DNA of 64,000 nucleotides, taken from assembly GCA_910575165.1 (NCBI GenBank), contig CAJTDS010000001.1, forward strand, positions 248,001 through 312,000. The letters run 5' to 3'. Both the position numbers and the translations under genes were made by a program. This DNA is from Eggerthellaceae bacterium. Lineage in GTDB: Bacteria; Actinomycetota; Coriobacteriia; Coriobacteriales; Eggerthellaceae. The notes beneath the pieces are model-generated. The model was given only the letters and a program-made list of their open reading frames with translations, was not told the origin of the DNA and searched no databases. Of this stretch, positions 1-9,306 are shown piece after piece (positions within the stretch are counted from its first letter, which is position 1; every line of letters begins with the position of its first letter).

Positions 1-387
1 GAGCTTGCCGCGATAGGCGTGGAGGCCGCTGTGGCGACGGTCCGCAAGGACACGGGCGCCCTCGCCGGCACCATCCGCTACGAGCAGGAAGGCCCGTCCG
101 AGTTCCTCGTGGTGTGCGACGGCGAGTACGCGGCGTTCGTGGAGTTCGGCACGGGCGTCGTCGGGCAGGGCACCTATCCTGGCAGCCTGCCGGCATCGTG
201 GGGATACGACGAGCGCAGGACGCCCGCGGCGCACGACCCGGACGACCCCACCCGGTGGTTCTACCGGGACGCGGACGGCAACGTCCGCAGCACGCGGGGC
301 CAGACGGCCAACGCGTTCATGGCGACTGCGGCCGAGGAGATGCGCCAGTCGGTGCTCTCGGTGGCGAGGGAGGTGTTCGGGACGTGA
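1..387 (+). CDS. Phage HK97 gp10-like minor head-tail protein (5' partial)
   Basis: The reading frame is open from the first base, so the gene probably starts before the window; an internal GTG at 19 is the first visible start. The 122+ residue product is typical in size and position of HK97 gp10-like/minor capsid proteins that sit between connector and tail genes. A segment around EYAAFVEFGTG resembles the usual 'VEFGT' region of that family. The gene overlaps the next one by four bases (GTGA), so the two are translationally coupled. Function is inferred mainly from gene order, since the tail tube and chaperone genes follow. Confidence 0.6.
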   Translation, partial: ELAAIGVEAAVATVRKDTGALAGTIRYEQEGPSEFLVVCDGEYAAFVEFGTGVVGQGTYPGSLPASWGYDERRTPAAHDPDDPTRWFYRDADGNVRSTRGQTANAFMATAAEEMRQSVLSVAREVFGT

Positions 388-788
388 TCGACATCGAGGC
401 GAGCCTCTACGACGAGCTCGCACGGCTCGTGCTCGCAGAGTTCCCCGACGCCTACGTGTCCAACGAGCACGTGCTGACGCCGCCCATGTTCCCGGCCGTG
501 TTCATCGAGCAGACGTTCTCGTCCGAGGTGGACGGCAGGCGCGACTCGTCCAGCGGCGAGAACGCCAACGCGATCATCTGGACCGCGAACGTCTACAGCA
601 ACTCGCAGTCCGGGGCGAAGCAGGAGTGCAGGGCGATCCTCTCGATCATCGACGAGAGGATGCGGCTCTACAACATGAAGCGCCTCACGGCGAGGCCCAT
701 AGACAACGCCGCCGACCCCAGCATCTACCGATACGTCGGGAGGTACACGGGGCTGGTGGACAAGCAAGGCAACATGTATTGGAGGTAA
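384..788 (+). CDS. Phage tail terminator/completion-like protein
   Basis: The 134-residue product starts at a GTG that overlaps the upstream stop (GTGA). It lies directly before the tail tube gene, where siphoviruses encode the tail terminator or tail completion protein. Length and the alpha/beta pattern (N-terminal helix, then strands around PAVFIEQTF and IIWTANVYSN) fit small tail terminators, but no diagnostic motif is visible. A longer reading frame beginning at 114 runs antiphase over the first gene and is not a believable start. The exact role is an inference from synteny. Confidence 0.6.
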   Translation: MIDIEASLYDELARLVLAEFPDAYVSNEHVLTPPMFPAVFIEQTFSSEVDGRRDSSSGENANAIIWTANVYSNSQSGAKQECRAILSIIDERMRLYNMKRLTARPIDNAADPSIYRYVGRYTGLVDKQGNMYWR

Positions 789-792
789 GGAA

Positions 793-1245
793 ATGGCAGA
801 GCAGGCCCACAACACGTACATGACCTACCTGATGAACTCGACCGACGGGACCACCTGGTCGAAGCTCGTGGACATCAAGGAGTTCCCCGACCTGGGCAGC
901 GCGCCCCCGACGCTGGACACCACCACGCTCAGCGACGCGATGCACACCTACATCAACGACATCCTCGACACGGGCGGCGGCCTGGAGTTCACCTGCAACT
1001 ACAAGCTGGAGGACTACAAGAAGCTCAGCGGGCACGTCGGCAAGGACGAGCACTACGCCCTCTGGTTCGGCGGCACCGTGACCGGGAACGTCGTCACCCC
1101 GAGCGGCGACTTCGGCAAGTTCGCCTTCACCGGGCAGCTGTCCGTGTGGAAGAAGGGCGGCGGCGTCGGCGCCGTGCAGGACATGGGCGTGTCGATCGCC
1201 CCCAGCAGCGAGGTTAAGCTCGACGAGGGAACGTCGGGCGAGTAG
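793..1245 (+). CDS. Phage major tail (tube) protein
   Basis: This 150-residue protein follows the terminator gene after four bases, with an SD-like GGAGGTAAGG just upstream of ATG. It has the build of siphoviral tail tube proteins: a short N-terminal arm, a statement of a measured value (KEFPDLGSAPPTLDTTTLSD), then beta strands rich in Gly and Thr, and a flexible Gly/Ser tail. It would polymerise into the tube around the tape measure. The tail assembly chaperone pair and tape measure gene follow in the canonical order, which supports the call more than sequence motifs do. Confidence 0.75.
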   Translation: MAEQAHNTYMTYLMNSTDGTTWSKLVDIKEFPDLGSAPPTLDTTTLSDAMHTYINDILDTGGGLEFTCNYKLEDYKKLSGHVGKDEHYALWFGGTVTGNVVTPSGDFGKFAFTGQLSVWKKGGGVGAVQDMGVSIAPSSEVKLDEGTSGE

Positions 1246-1265
1246 CAGAAAGGAGAGGTTCCGCA

Positions 1266-1610
1266 ATGGCAGAACGAAACGAGGCGGCGAGCCGAATCGA
1301 GCTCGTCTACGAGGGCACGACCTACACGATGGAGTTCGACCGGAGCACGGTCCTCAACACCGAGAAGACCTACGGGCTGTCCATGCGCGACGTGCAGGAG
1401 GGCAAGCTGGCGGCCTTCGACGCGATATTCCGCGGCGCGTTCCTCAAGCACCATCCGCGCATGAAGCCCGCGACCGTCGAGGCGATCATGGACCGCATCC
1501 CGAACAAGAGCGAGCTGTACGCAACCCTGGTGGGCATGTACTCCGAGAACATCGAGAGCCTGCTCGGCGAGCCGGAAGAGGGAAAAGCGATCAGCTGGAC
1601 GGCGGTGTAG
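1266..1610 (+). CDS. Tail assembly chaperone, upstream (G-like) product
   Basis: This 114-residue protein starts at ATG after AAAGGAGAGG. It is the short zero-frame product of the two-frame chaperone pair that siphoviruses place between tail tube and tape measure genes (lambda G/GT being the model). Near its end the codons ...GAG GGA AAA GCG... contain a canonical slippery heptamer. Ribosomes that do not slip read seven further sense codons after AAA to TAG at 1608-1610. The product coats the tape measure during tail assembly and is absent from virions in the lambda model. Confidence 0.75.
   Translation: MAERNEAASRIELVYEGTTYTMEFDRSTVLNTEKTYGLSMRDVQEGKLAAFDAIFRGAFLKHHPRMKPATVEAIMDRIPNKSELYATLVGMYSENIESLLGEPEEGKAISWTAV
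1580..1586 (+). promoter_or_regulatory. Programmed -1 ribosomal frameshift site (GGGAAAA)
   Basis: The heptamer lies in the zero frame as G GGA AAA, the X XXY YYZ form needed for tandem slippage. After a -1 shift the reading frame is open through 1611-1693 and joins the downstream reading frame that ends at 2029. Position (7 sense codons before the zero-frame stop) and gene order match tail-chaperone frameshift sites. Confidence 0.8.
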
Positions 1611-2029
1611 GCGACCGGCCAGACGACGGCGAGCGATACGGGACCGCAGAGGAGCTCTTCCGCGCCGCCCTCCCCGCCTACCTGGCGATAGGGATGGGCG
1701 CGGAGGAGTTCTGGCATGGGGAGCCGTGGCTCGCGGGAGCCTACAGGGAGGCGGAGTCCATCCGACGGGACAACGCCTACGCTGCCGAGTGGAGGACGGG
1801 CTACTACGTGGTCGAGGCGCTGCTCGCGGCGGCTCCCGCCATCAACCCGTTCGCGGCCAAGTCGGCGCGCGAGTACCCGCGCAAGCCCCTCTTCGGGAGC
1901 ATGGCCGAGAAGCCGATGACGGAGGAGGAGAAGCGCAGGGAGGCCATGGAGCGCAACAAGGCGCTGTTCATGGCGATGGCCGAGAAGGCCAACGAGAAGC
2001 TCGCCGAGCGGGCTTCCAGCAAGGGGTAG
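1586..2029 (+). CDS. Tail assembly chaperone, frameshifted extension (GT-like)
   Basis: This is the -1 frame continuation of the chaperone gene. Base 1586 is read twice, giving a 107 + 147 = 254 residue fusion. The extension begins with KSDQLDGG-type linker residues, then a segment typical of such extensions (LPAYLAIGMGAEEFWHG followed by EPWLAGAYREAE) and a charged C-terminal helix (EEEKRREAMERNKALF). An internal ATG at 1694 could give a 111-residue product, but it has no good SD sequence and the upstream frame is open, so fusion by frameshift is preferred. In lambda the extension recruits tail tube subunits. Confidence 0.75.
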   Translation, partial: SDQLDGGVGDRPDDGERYGTAEELFRAALPAYLAIGMGAEEFWHGEPWLAGAYREAESIRRDNAYAAEWRTGYYVVEALLAAAPAINPFAAKSAREYPRKPLFGSMAEKPMTEEEKRREAMERNKALFMAMAEKANEKLAERASSKG

Positions 2030-2071
2030 GAGAGGCTCCGCCTTCTTTCGCAGCTACGGGAAGGAGGCGAC

Positions 2072-5000
2072 ATGGCAGACGGCACGATCGACGAGCTCTC
2101 GATAGAGGTCAGCAGCGACGCGTCCTCGGCCGCGAGCGACATAGGCGCCCTCGCGGACGCCATGGACCGCCTCCGCACCGGCATCGGGGGCAGCGCGTCG
2201 AAGCTCGCCGGCATAGCCGACGGGATGAGCAAGCTCAGGGCGTCGGTGTCCGGTATGGACATGTCGGGGCTGAGGGAGCTCGGCAACGCGAAGGTCGATG
2301 CCTCGGTCGGCAAGGGCGTGCAGGCGATCGCGGACGCGCTCGCCGCGCTCCCGCCCGACGCGGCGTCGAAGCTCGCGTCGCTCAGCTCCATAGGGAGCCT
2401 GTCAGCGCTCTCGGACATCAAAGTGCCCAAGAACCTCGGGGCGAACCTGGCCTCTGCGGCAGCAGGCATATCGCAGATGCCCGCGGACGCCGCGCAGCGC
2501 CTTTCGTCGCTGCAGGCCGTGAGGGCGCTCACCGACCTCAAGGTGAGCAGCTCCGTGGCCAACCAGCTCAGGGCGATCGCCGAGGCTGCGGCGATTATGC
2601 CGCAGGACGCCGCGGCCAGGTTCGGGGGGATAGCGCAATCCGTGGCGCCCCTGCGCGAGCTGGAAGGGCTGAGCATCACCAAGGCCATGAACGCGCTCCG
2701 GGAGCTCCCCGACGTGCTGCGCGCCTACGAGGAGCTCGACGTGAGCCGCATCGTGCAGCAGCTCGACCTGCTCGTCCCGAGGGTGAACCAGCTGGCGGCG
2801 GCTTCGCAGCGGCTGAACACGGCCTTCACGGGGATGCCCCGCTCGATGCGCACCGCCGCAGCGGCCACCAGGACGGTCGTGTCGTCCAACCAGGCTCTCG
2901 ACCGGAGCATGGGCTCCGTCGGCTCAGCCGCCAAGCGCAACCTGCTCACCTACGGGTCGCTCAGCGTCGCGATGCAGGGCATCGCGCACGCCGCGGCCTA
3001 CTGCACCAACCAGGTCAACACCTACATCGAGAACATGAACCTGTTCGAGGCCTCCATGGGCTCGTTCACCCAGGCAGCGACCGAGTTCGGCCAGAAGGTG
3101 CAGGACCTCGTGGGCATCGACTTCGGCGACTGGGCCCGCAACCAGGGCGTGTTCCAGACGCTCATCACCGGCATGGGCGAGACCGCCGACAAGGCGGCCG
3201 TCATGAGCCAGCAGCTGACGCAGCTCGGATACGACATCGCATCGTTCTACAACATCAACGTCAACGACGCCATGCTGAAGATCCAGTCGGGCGTGGCCGG
3301 AGAGCTCGAACCGCTGCGGCGCCTGGGCTGGGACCTGTCCGACGCCCGCATGAACCTGGAGATGACGAAGCTGGGCATCGAGGGCACCACGCAGCAGATG
3401 ACGCAGGCCGAGAAGGTAGCGCTCCGCTACTACCTCATCATGACGCAGGTCACGCAGACCCACGGCGACATGGCGCGCACGATCGCGTCGCCCGCCAACC
3501 AGCTGCGCGTCCTCCAGGCCCAGCTCTCGCTCGCGGCGAGGGCGATCGGCTCGCTGCTCATCCCCATGATCAACGCGATCCTCCCGTACGCGATCGCAGC
3601 CGCGAAGGCGATACGAATGCTCGCCCAGACCATCGCGAGCTTCTTCGGCATCGACGCCTCGTTCGAGGTGGACTACTCGACGCTCGACACGAGCGCCATC
3701 TCCACCGGAGGGGTGGACGACCTGTCCGATTCCCTGGACAACGCCGGGGGAGCTGCCGACAAGGCCGCCGAGAAGGTCAAGGAGCTCAAGAACAGCGTCA
3801 TGGGGTTCGACGAGCTGAACAAGCTCGCGGCTCCTCCCGAGGAGGGCTCGAACGGCTCGGGCGGCGGAGCCGGCGGCGCCGGAGTCGGAGGGGTCGGCGG
3901 GCTCGACCTTCCCCTCGAGACCTACGACTTCCTCGCCGGGCTCGACGACTACATCACCAAGCTCAGCGACGGCATCGCGGAGAAGATGGTGTCGGCCCTC
4001 AAGACCGTCGGCCCGTTCGTCGCAGGCATAGGGGCGGGCATCGCGGCGTGGAAGGTGGCGCCGTCCCTCATTTCCGGGCTGGGCAAGCTCGCGGGCAAGC
4101 TCGCCAACGCGGAGCTGGCGGCGTTCAGGCTCGCGAGCAACCTCGCCAGCGCGGGCAGGGTGAGGCTGGGCAACCTCGTCGGCAACGTCGGCATAGGGCT
4201 CGGGAACCTCGCAGCCGGATTCGGCGGCATGGGCGCCGCGCTGGCGAAGAACCTCGGCTTCATCGCCGTCGGTGTGGGCGTCGCCGTGTGGCGCTTCACC
4301 GACCTGCTCGCCAACAGCGAGAAGTTCCGCGACGGCCTCAAGGTCATAGGCGACGTGCTGGCGAACCTCCCGAACCCGTTCGAGTTCATGGCCGGGTTCC
4401 TGTCCGACCTCGGCAAGACGCTCTCCGACGTCGCCCAGGGCTGGGCGGAGTTCCTCGGCGGGCTCGGCATCGACATGTCCTGGGTGGACGGCGTTCTGTC
4501 CGCGCTCGGGGAGCTGGGCGACTACATAGGCGGCGCCCTCATGGGCGTGGTCGATGCGCTCGACCTGGATTTCGGAGACCTTGCCCTCACCGTGGGCGGC
4601 GTCGCGGCGTGCTTCGTGAACCCGGCGTTCGGGGCGTTCCTGCTCGCGCTCGAGGGCATCAGCCTCGGCGTCAGGGCCATCGGCTGGGCCAGCGAGCCCT
4701 GCGTGCAGCAGGTTGATGCCCTGGGAGGCGTCTCCGAGGAGACCGCCGAGCGCTTCGGCACGTCGCTCGACTCCATGAACGACGCCATGGACCTGCTCAA
4801 GCTCCGCGACTTCTCGTCCGACGTGGTGTCAGAGGACGATGTGACGCTCATCGGCGAGCGCATCGCCGACGTGCGGGACACGATCGTGAACAACCTCGAC
4901 GCCAAGCACAACGAGGACCTCGCGGCCATCGACGCCCTTGCGGGCGTGTGCGACGAGGAGACGATTGCGGCCATGAGGGCCCGCACCGACGAGGCGTTCG

Positions 5001-6418
5001 CGCAGCAGGTGGACGACGTGACCAACGGCTCCTCCCGCATCACCGAGATCTACCGCACCGCGGCAAGCGAGCAGCGCGACCTCACGCAGGAGGAGTGCGA
5101 CGAGATCGCCCGCATCCAGAAGAGCCTGCAGGACACGCTCATCGAGACGAGCGGAGCGAGCGCGTCGGAGATTGAGTCGATCCGCTCGAAGATGGAGCAC
5201 AACAACAAGGAGGCGGCGCTCTCCGCGGCGCAGGAGGTCGTGCAGAAGGCCATCGAGGAGCGCGACGCGCGCGTCCGCGCGGCGTGGGACACCTACGACG
5301 CCCAGATGGAGGCCGCCAACATGGCGCTTGAGATGGGCGACATCACCAAGGAACAGTACGACGCGGTGGCCCAGGCGGCGCTCCAGACCGCCCAAACCGA
5401 GCAGGACGCGGCCAACGACGCGTTCTACGGCGCCGACGGCGTGGTGGAGCGCGTCAAGTCGGGGCTCGGCGACTCGGCGGACGCGTTCGACTTCGAGACG
5501 GGCAACATCAAGAGCAACTGGGACGTGTTCTGCGAGGACGTCGCCGAGGCGTGGGACGGGTTCTGCACGACGGCCACCACCGCGTGGGAATCCGCGTGCG
5601 GCACATGGTCGGGAATCCTCGACGATTTCCAAAGTTGGTGCGGCAGCACGTGGGACGGCATCTCATCCTGGGCGACGTCGGCGATGGATACGATGGGCCA
5701 GGCCTGGGATATTGCCGTCGGCACGTGGGCGGGCATATTCTCCGACGCAGGCGCCTCCATATCGAGCTGCTGGGAGGACGTGTGCTCCGGGGCGGCCGGC
5801 TGGGCGGAGTGGCTCTCGGACTCGATATACTCGTGCATAGGCCCCATCGGCGACTGGATAAGCAGCACGCTCGGCGGCGCGTGGGACACGGTGTGCTCCA
5901 TCTTCAGCGGAAACTCCAACGGCTTCTGGACCCTCCGCGACGGCATCTTCCAGAGCTTCAAGACGGTCATCAACAGCCTCGTCGGAGGACTGAACAGGGC
6001 CGTGTCCATGCCGTTCGACTTCATCAACAACAACATCATCTCCGGCCTGCGCGGCTTGGACGTGATGGGCGTCAAGCCATTCGGATGGCTCAGCTACATC
6101 AGCGTGCCCCAGATCCCGTACTTCGCGAACGGCGGCTTCGTGGACAAGGGGCAGCTGTTCGTCGCCCGCGAGAGCGGCCCGGAGATGGTCGGACGGATGG
6201 GCGGCAGGACGGCCGTGGCGAACAACCAGCAGATCGTGGACGGCATCAGCGCCGGCGTGTTCAAGGCCATCGTGAGCGCCAGCGCAACCTCCTCCCAGGG
6301 AGGGGAGCAGCAGATAACCATACCGCTCGTCATCGACGGCGAGGAGCTGGCGCAGGCCGTCTGGCGCGGCAGCTCGAAACTCGCCCGCCGAGGCGTCATC
6401 CAGCCGAGCTTCGCATAG
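2072..6418 (+). CDS. Phage tail tape measure protein
   Basis: At 1448 residues this is the longest gene of the prophage; its length sets tail length. It starts at ATG after AAGGAGG. The N-terminal third is helical and rich in Ala, Ser and Leu. Around residues 590-620 there is a Gly-rich linker (GSGGGAGGAGVGGVGG), followed by hydrophobic membrane-like segments (about residues 640-790). A long charged coiled-coil region follows (about residues 900-1130), then Trp-rich repeats (WDGFCTT, WSGILDDF, WDGISSW) and a C-terminal hydrophilic tail. This layout is typical of siphoviral tape measures of Gram-positive hosts. A 996-codon frame on the same strand in another phase is a GC-bias shadow. Confidence 0.93.
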   Translation: MADGTIDELSIEVSSDASSAASDIGALADAMDRLRTGIGGSASKLAGIADGMSKLRASVSGMDMSGLRELGNAKVDASVGKGVQAIADALAALPPDAASKLASLSSIGSLSALSDIKVPKNLGANLASAAAGISQMPADAAQRLSSLQAVRALTDLKVSSSVANQLRAIAEAAAIMPQDAAARFGGIAQSVAPLRELEGLSITKAMNALRELPDVLRAYEELDVSRIVQQLDLLVPRVNQLAAASQRLNTAFTGMPRSMRTAAAATRTVVSSNQALDRSMGSVGSAAKRNLLTYGSLSVAMQGIAHAAAYCTNQVNTYIENMNLFEASMGSFTQAATEFGQKVQDLVGIDFGDWARNQGVFQTLITGMGETADKAAVMSQQLTQLGYDIASFYNINVNDAMLKIQSGVAGELEPLRRLGWDLSDARMNLEMTKLGIEGTTQQMTQAEKVALRYYLIMTQVTQTHGDMARTIASPANQLRVLQAQLSLAARAIGSLLIPMINAILPYAIAAAKAIRMLAQTIASFFGIDASFEVDYSTLDTSAISTGGVDDLSDSLDNAGGAADKAAEKVKELKNSVMGFDELNKLAAPPEEGSNGSGGGAGGAGVGGVGGLDLPLETYDFLAGLDDYITKLSDGIAEKMVSALKTVGPFVAGIGAGIAAWKVAPSLISGLGKLAGKLANAELAAFRLASNLASAGRVRLGNLVGNVGIGLGNLAAGFGGMGAALAKNLGFIAVGVGVAVWRFTDLLANSEKFRDGLKVIGDVLANLPNPFEFMAGFLSDLGKTLSDVAQGWAEFLGGLGIDMSWVDGVLSALGELGDYIGGALMGVVDALDLDFGDLALTVGGVAACFVNPAFGAFLLALEGISLGVRAIGWASEPCVQQVDALGGVSEETAERFGTSLDSMNDAMDLLKLRDFSSDVVSEDDVTLIGERIADVRDTIVNNLDAKHNEDLAAIDALAGVCDEETIAAMRARTDEAFAQQVDDVTNGSSRITEIYRTAASEQRDLTQEECDEIARIQKSLQDTLIETSGASASEIESIRSKMEHNNKEAALSAAQEVVQKAIEERDARVRAAWDTYDAQMEAANMALEMGDITKEQYDAVAQAALQTAQTEQDAANDAFYGADGVVERVKSGLGDSADAFDFETGNIKSNWDVFCEDVAEAWDGFCTTATTAWESACGTWSGILDDFQSWCGSTWDGISSWATSAMDTMGQAWDIAVGTWAGIFSDAGASISSCWEDVCSGAAGWAEWLSDSIYSCIGPIGDWISSTLGGAWDTVCSIFSGNSNGFWTLRDGIFQSFKTVINSLVGGLNRAVSMPFDFINNNIISGLRGLDVMGVKPFGWLSYISVPQIPYFANGGFVDKGQLFVARESGPEMVGRMGGRTAVANNQQIVDGISAGVFKAIVSASATSSQGGEQQITIPLVIDGEELAQAVWRGSSKLARRGVIQPSFA

Positions 6419-6426
6419 GAGGCCCC

Positions 6427-6810
6427 ATGGCAATGCTCTACGTGGGCGACACGCCCAGCGCTCTGCAGCCCGTGCCGCTCGACCCCTCGACCCTCGAATG
6501 GGGACTGCAGGACATCTCCTCGTCGGACGCAGGCCGCGTCCACGACGGCGAGAACACCATGTACAAGATGCGCACGTCGCAGAAGCGCAAGCTCAACCTG
6601 GCGTGGAAGGAGCCGACGGCCGACGTGGCGTCGTGGATCCTGAGGGCGTTCAACGCCGAGTACTTCTACGTGCGCTACTTCGACCCGATGGACAACCAGA
6701 CGGAGGTCAGGTGCTTCTACGCGGGCGACAGGAGCGCGCCGGTGCGCTGGCACAACGTCAACGACGAGATCAGGTTCTCAACGCTCTCGTTCAACATAAT
6801 CGAAAGGTAG
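6427..6810 (+). CDS. Phage distal tail-type protein (DUF6711-like)
   Basis: The 127-residue protein begins at ATG 6427 after TAGGAGG, eight bases downstream of the tape measure stop. It contains the phrase DISSSDAGRVHDGENTMYKM followed by a statement about setting and measuring residues (KLNLAWKEP) and ends in FSTLSFNIIER, a pattern seen in small baseplate/distal tail proteins of Gram-positive siphoviruses. It would cap the tube and carry the receptor-binding apparatus. The family name is from memory of similar proteins and was not checked. Confidence 0.6.
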   Translation: MAMLYVGDTPSALQPVPLDPSTLEWGLQDISSSDAGRVHDGENTMYKMRTSQKRKLNLAWKEPTADVASWILRAFNAEYFYVRYFDPMDNQTEVRCFYAGDRSAPVRWHNVNDEIRFSTLSFNIIER

Positions 6811-6814
6811 CGGC

Positions 6815-9298
6815 ATGCTCAGCTCAAGCATTGCGGCCAGGAAGGCCGTGGCGAACAACTCGAAGCTCTCCGTGAGGGCGAAGCTCACCCTCGCCGACGG
6901 GAGCGTCGTCGAGCTGGGAGGCGACGACGTGATGATGGGCGGCATGTCGTTCAGCGCCGCCGTGTCCTCGTCGGGCTCCTTCGACATGGGGGCGGCCATC
7001 ACCGGCAAACTCGACGTGACGCTCAACAACATCGACGGCAGGTTCGACGCCTTCGACTTCGAGGGGTCGGTCATAGAGCCGTCCCTCGGCGTGCCCCTCG
7101 CGGGCGGCGGCACCGAATGGCTGCGCAAAGGCGTGTTCAACGTGGAGCAGCCGTCGAGCTACGGCAACACCGTAAAGCTCGAATGCCTGGACAACATGGT
7201 CAGGTTCGAGAAGGCGAGCGAGCTGTCGTGGCCTGCGTCGTCCATGACGCTCCTGCAGGTCGTCCAGGCAGCGTGCGAGAAGGCCGACGTGCGACTCGCC
7301 AGCGCCACGTTCGCGAACGCGTCGCTGGTCGCCGCGGAGTTCGCATCCGACGGCTCGACCACGCTGCGCGACGTGGTTTCCTACGCGGCGCAGATGTCGG
7401 GCAACTGGGCGAGGATCGACGAGTGGGGCGCCCTGGAGATCGGCTGGTACGACCTCGCCCCGTTCGAGGGCGACGACTGGCTCGACGGGGGCCTGCTCGA
7501 CGAGGGAGCCGAATCCCCCTACCCGAGCGGGGATGCAGCCGACGGCGGGTCTTTCGCATGGCCCTCGGGCGACGACCTCGACGGCGGGGCGTTCACCTTG
7601 CGCGACTTCTGCGTGATAGACAAGGTGTCCTCGCTCGCCCTCGCAACCGACGACGTGGTGGTGACGGGCGTGCGCGTGAAGGCAAAGGACGGCGCGGAGG
7701 AGGACGGCGAGACCGTGCTCGCCGGCTCCGAGGGGTACGTGATCGCCGTCGAGGCCAACCCGCTCGTTCCGTTCGGGTGCGCCGGGGAGATGGCGCAGGC
7801 GCTCGCCGCGAGGACGGTCGGGATGCGCTTCAGGCCGTTCTCGGCGTCGTGCCTCGGCGACCCGACCGTGGAGCCGGGCGACCCCGCCGTGCTCATCGAC
7901 GCCAAGGGGCGGCAGTACCGCTCCTACGTGACCTCGTACTGCTACAAGCTCGGAGGCTACGCGTCCGCCGAATGCGGGGCGGAGAGCCCGCGCCGCAACA
8001 GCGCAGGGGGCGCGAGCGCCGAGACAAAGGCCTACATAGAGGCCAGGAAGGCGGCCAAGGAGGAGCGCACCGAGCGCGAGAAGGCCATGGAGGAGCTGAC
8101 CAAGAAGCTCGCCGACAGCGAAGGGCTCTTCTCCTCGCAGGCGGTGGGGTCGGACGGCTCGACGACCTACTACATGCACGACAAGCCCACGCTCGCCGAC
8201 TCGAAAGTCGTGTGGCGCATCAACGCGGGCGGAATCGCGGTCAGCGCCGACGGCGGCGAGACCTACGCCACGGGCCTGGACGCGAGCGGCGACGCCATCC
8301 TCTCGCGCATATACGCGATCGGGATAGACGCCGACTACATCACGACCGGGAGCTTTACCGTCAAGGACGAGGACCGGGCCGTGTTCAAGGCGGACTGCGA
8401 CACGGGCACTGTGTACATGGGCACCGACAACATGGTGATGGTCAACAGCGACGCGATGCGGACCATGTACCTTCCCTCCGACACGAAGTGGGAGGGAACA
8501 TGCGATTCCTCTCCCACGTCGAACGTGAAGGTCATCAAAATCACCAAGCGGGGAGAGCACGAGTTCGGAACGTTCTCGGCAGTAAGCCAGCTGCTGGTGA
8601 AGTTCAAGTACTGGCACGACGGGTCGGGAGTCGTGTTCCGCATCGACGGCAAGAACTACCCGGTCGGATCCCTGGCGAGCGGCGGGAAGCCGATAGGGGC
8701 TGTCCAGTGGGGCATGGAGGATTCCGTCCTCTTCACCACCGATGGCGTCGCGCAGAACGACGGTTTCGTGCAGGTTGCCGTGACGAGTCTCATGTTCGAG
8801 TGCAACGCGCAGCGCGTGGGGATGGGCTGCCTGACGGGCGGCCATGCGCTGATGGTGAGCGGAAGGAACCAGAGCAAGAGCCAGGCGTACTTCGATAACC
8901 AGCACAACTACCACCTGAGCGCCTTGCGCAATGTCGCGCTCAGGGCGGGCGCGGAGATGACGCTGACGGCAGGCGCCCTTTCGGTCGAATCTGGAGACGG
9001 GTTCTCCGTGTCCGGCGGCGCTGTATCCGCCGAGTCGCTCTCCGTGCCCGAGGGCGGGGCGATCGCCGCGGGTCCCGTTTCCCTCTCGGGAGACCGCCTC
9101 GGATTGAGCGTCTCGGACAACCTCCTGGTCTCGGGCTCGGTAAGGTGCGACGGGCTCAGCGCCGCCGACGCAAACGGGAAGTTCCGAGCTGGACTGACCG
9201 CGAGCGTCGCCATCACGTGCCGCTACCCGGCCGAGTCGGGAAGCGATAGGCTGCGGACGTTCGAGTTCGTTGACGGCATCCTCGTGGGAATCTCGTAG
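6815..9298 (+). CDS. Phage tail/baseplate protein (tail spike-like)
   Basis: The 827-residue protein follows the distal tail gene by four bases. The N-terminal ~380 residues resemble baseplate hub proteins: a small beta module (SVRAKLTLADGSVVELGG), a piece ending in WLRKGVFNVEQPS, and a segment on shared bases LLQVVQAACEKADV. A charged coiled-coil stretch (about residues 405-435, KAAKEERTEREKAMEEL) leads to a C-terminal half of beta-rich repeats (GALSVESGDGFSVSGGAVSAES and similar), as in structural fibres. It probably joins the tail tip to the receptor-binding fibre. No catalytic residues for peptidoglycan cleavage were recognised. Confidence 0.65.
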   Translation: MLSSSIAARKAVANNSKLSVRAKLTLADGSVVELGGDDVMMGGMSFSAAVSSSGSFDMGAAITGKLDVTLNNIDGRFDAFDFEGSVIEPSLGVPLAGGGTEWLRKGVFNVEQPSSYGNTVKLECLDNMVRFEKASELSWPASSMTLLQVVQAACEKADVRLASATFANASLVAAEFASDGSTTLRDVVSYAAQMSGNWARIDEWGALEIGWYDLAPFEGDDWLDGGLLDEGAESPYPSGDAADGGSFAWPSGDDLDGGAFTLRDFCVIDKVSSLALATDDVVVTGVRVKAKDGAEEDGETVLAGSEGYVIAVEANPLVPFGCAGEMAQALAARTVGMRFRPFSASCLGDPTVEPGDPAVLIDAKGRQYRSYVTSYCYKLGGYASAECGAESPRRNSAGGASAETKAYIEARKAAKEERTEREKAMEELTKKLADSEGLFSSQAVGSDGSTTYYMHDKPTLADSKVVWRINAGGIAVSADGGETYATGLDASGDAILSRIYAIGIDADYITTGSFTVKDEDRAVFKADCDTGTVYMGTDNMVMVNSDAMRTMYLPSDTKWEGTCDSSPTSNVKVIKITKRGEHEFGTFSAVSQLLVKFKYWHDGSGVVFRIDGKNYPVGSLASGGKPIGAVQWGMEDSVLFTTDGVAQNDGFVQVAVTSLMFECNAQRVGMGCLTGGHALMVSGRNQSKSQAYFDNQHNYHLSALRNVALRAGAEMTLTAGALSVESGDGFSVSGGAVSAESLSVPEGGAIAAGPVSLSGDRLGLSVSDNLLVSGSVRCDGLSAADANGKFRAGLTASVAITCRYPAESGSDRLRTFEFVDGILVGIS

Positions 9299-9306
9299 GA
9301 GGGCGC

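Noticed and set aside
1726-4716. 996-codon plus-strand frame over the tape measure gene
   Set aside because: Arg/Gly/Ala-rich, out of phase with the tape measure gene, no SD and no recognisable domain; a high-GC shadow.
6824-8914. 696-codon minus-strand frame over the tail gene
   Set aside because: Antisense to a well-supported tail gene; His/Arg/Val-rich composition typical of GC-skewed shadows.
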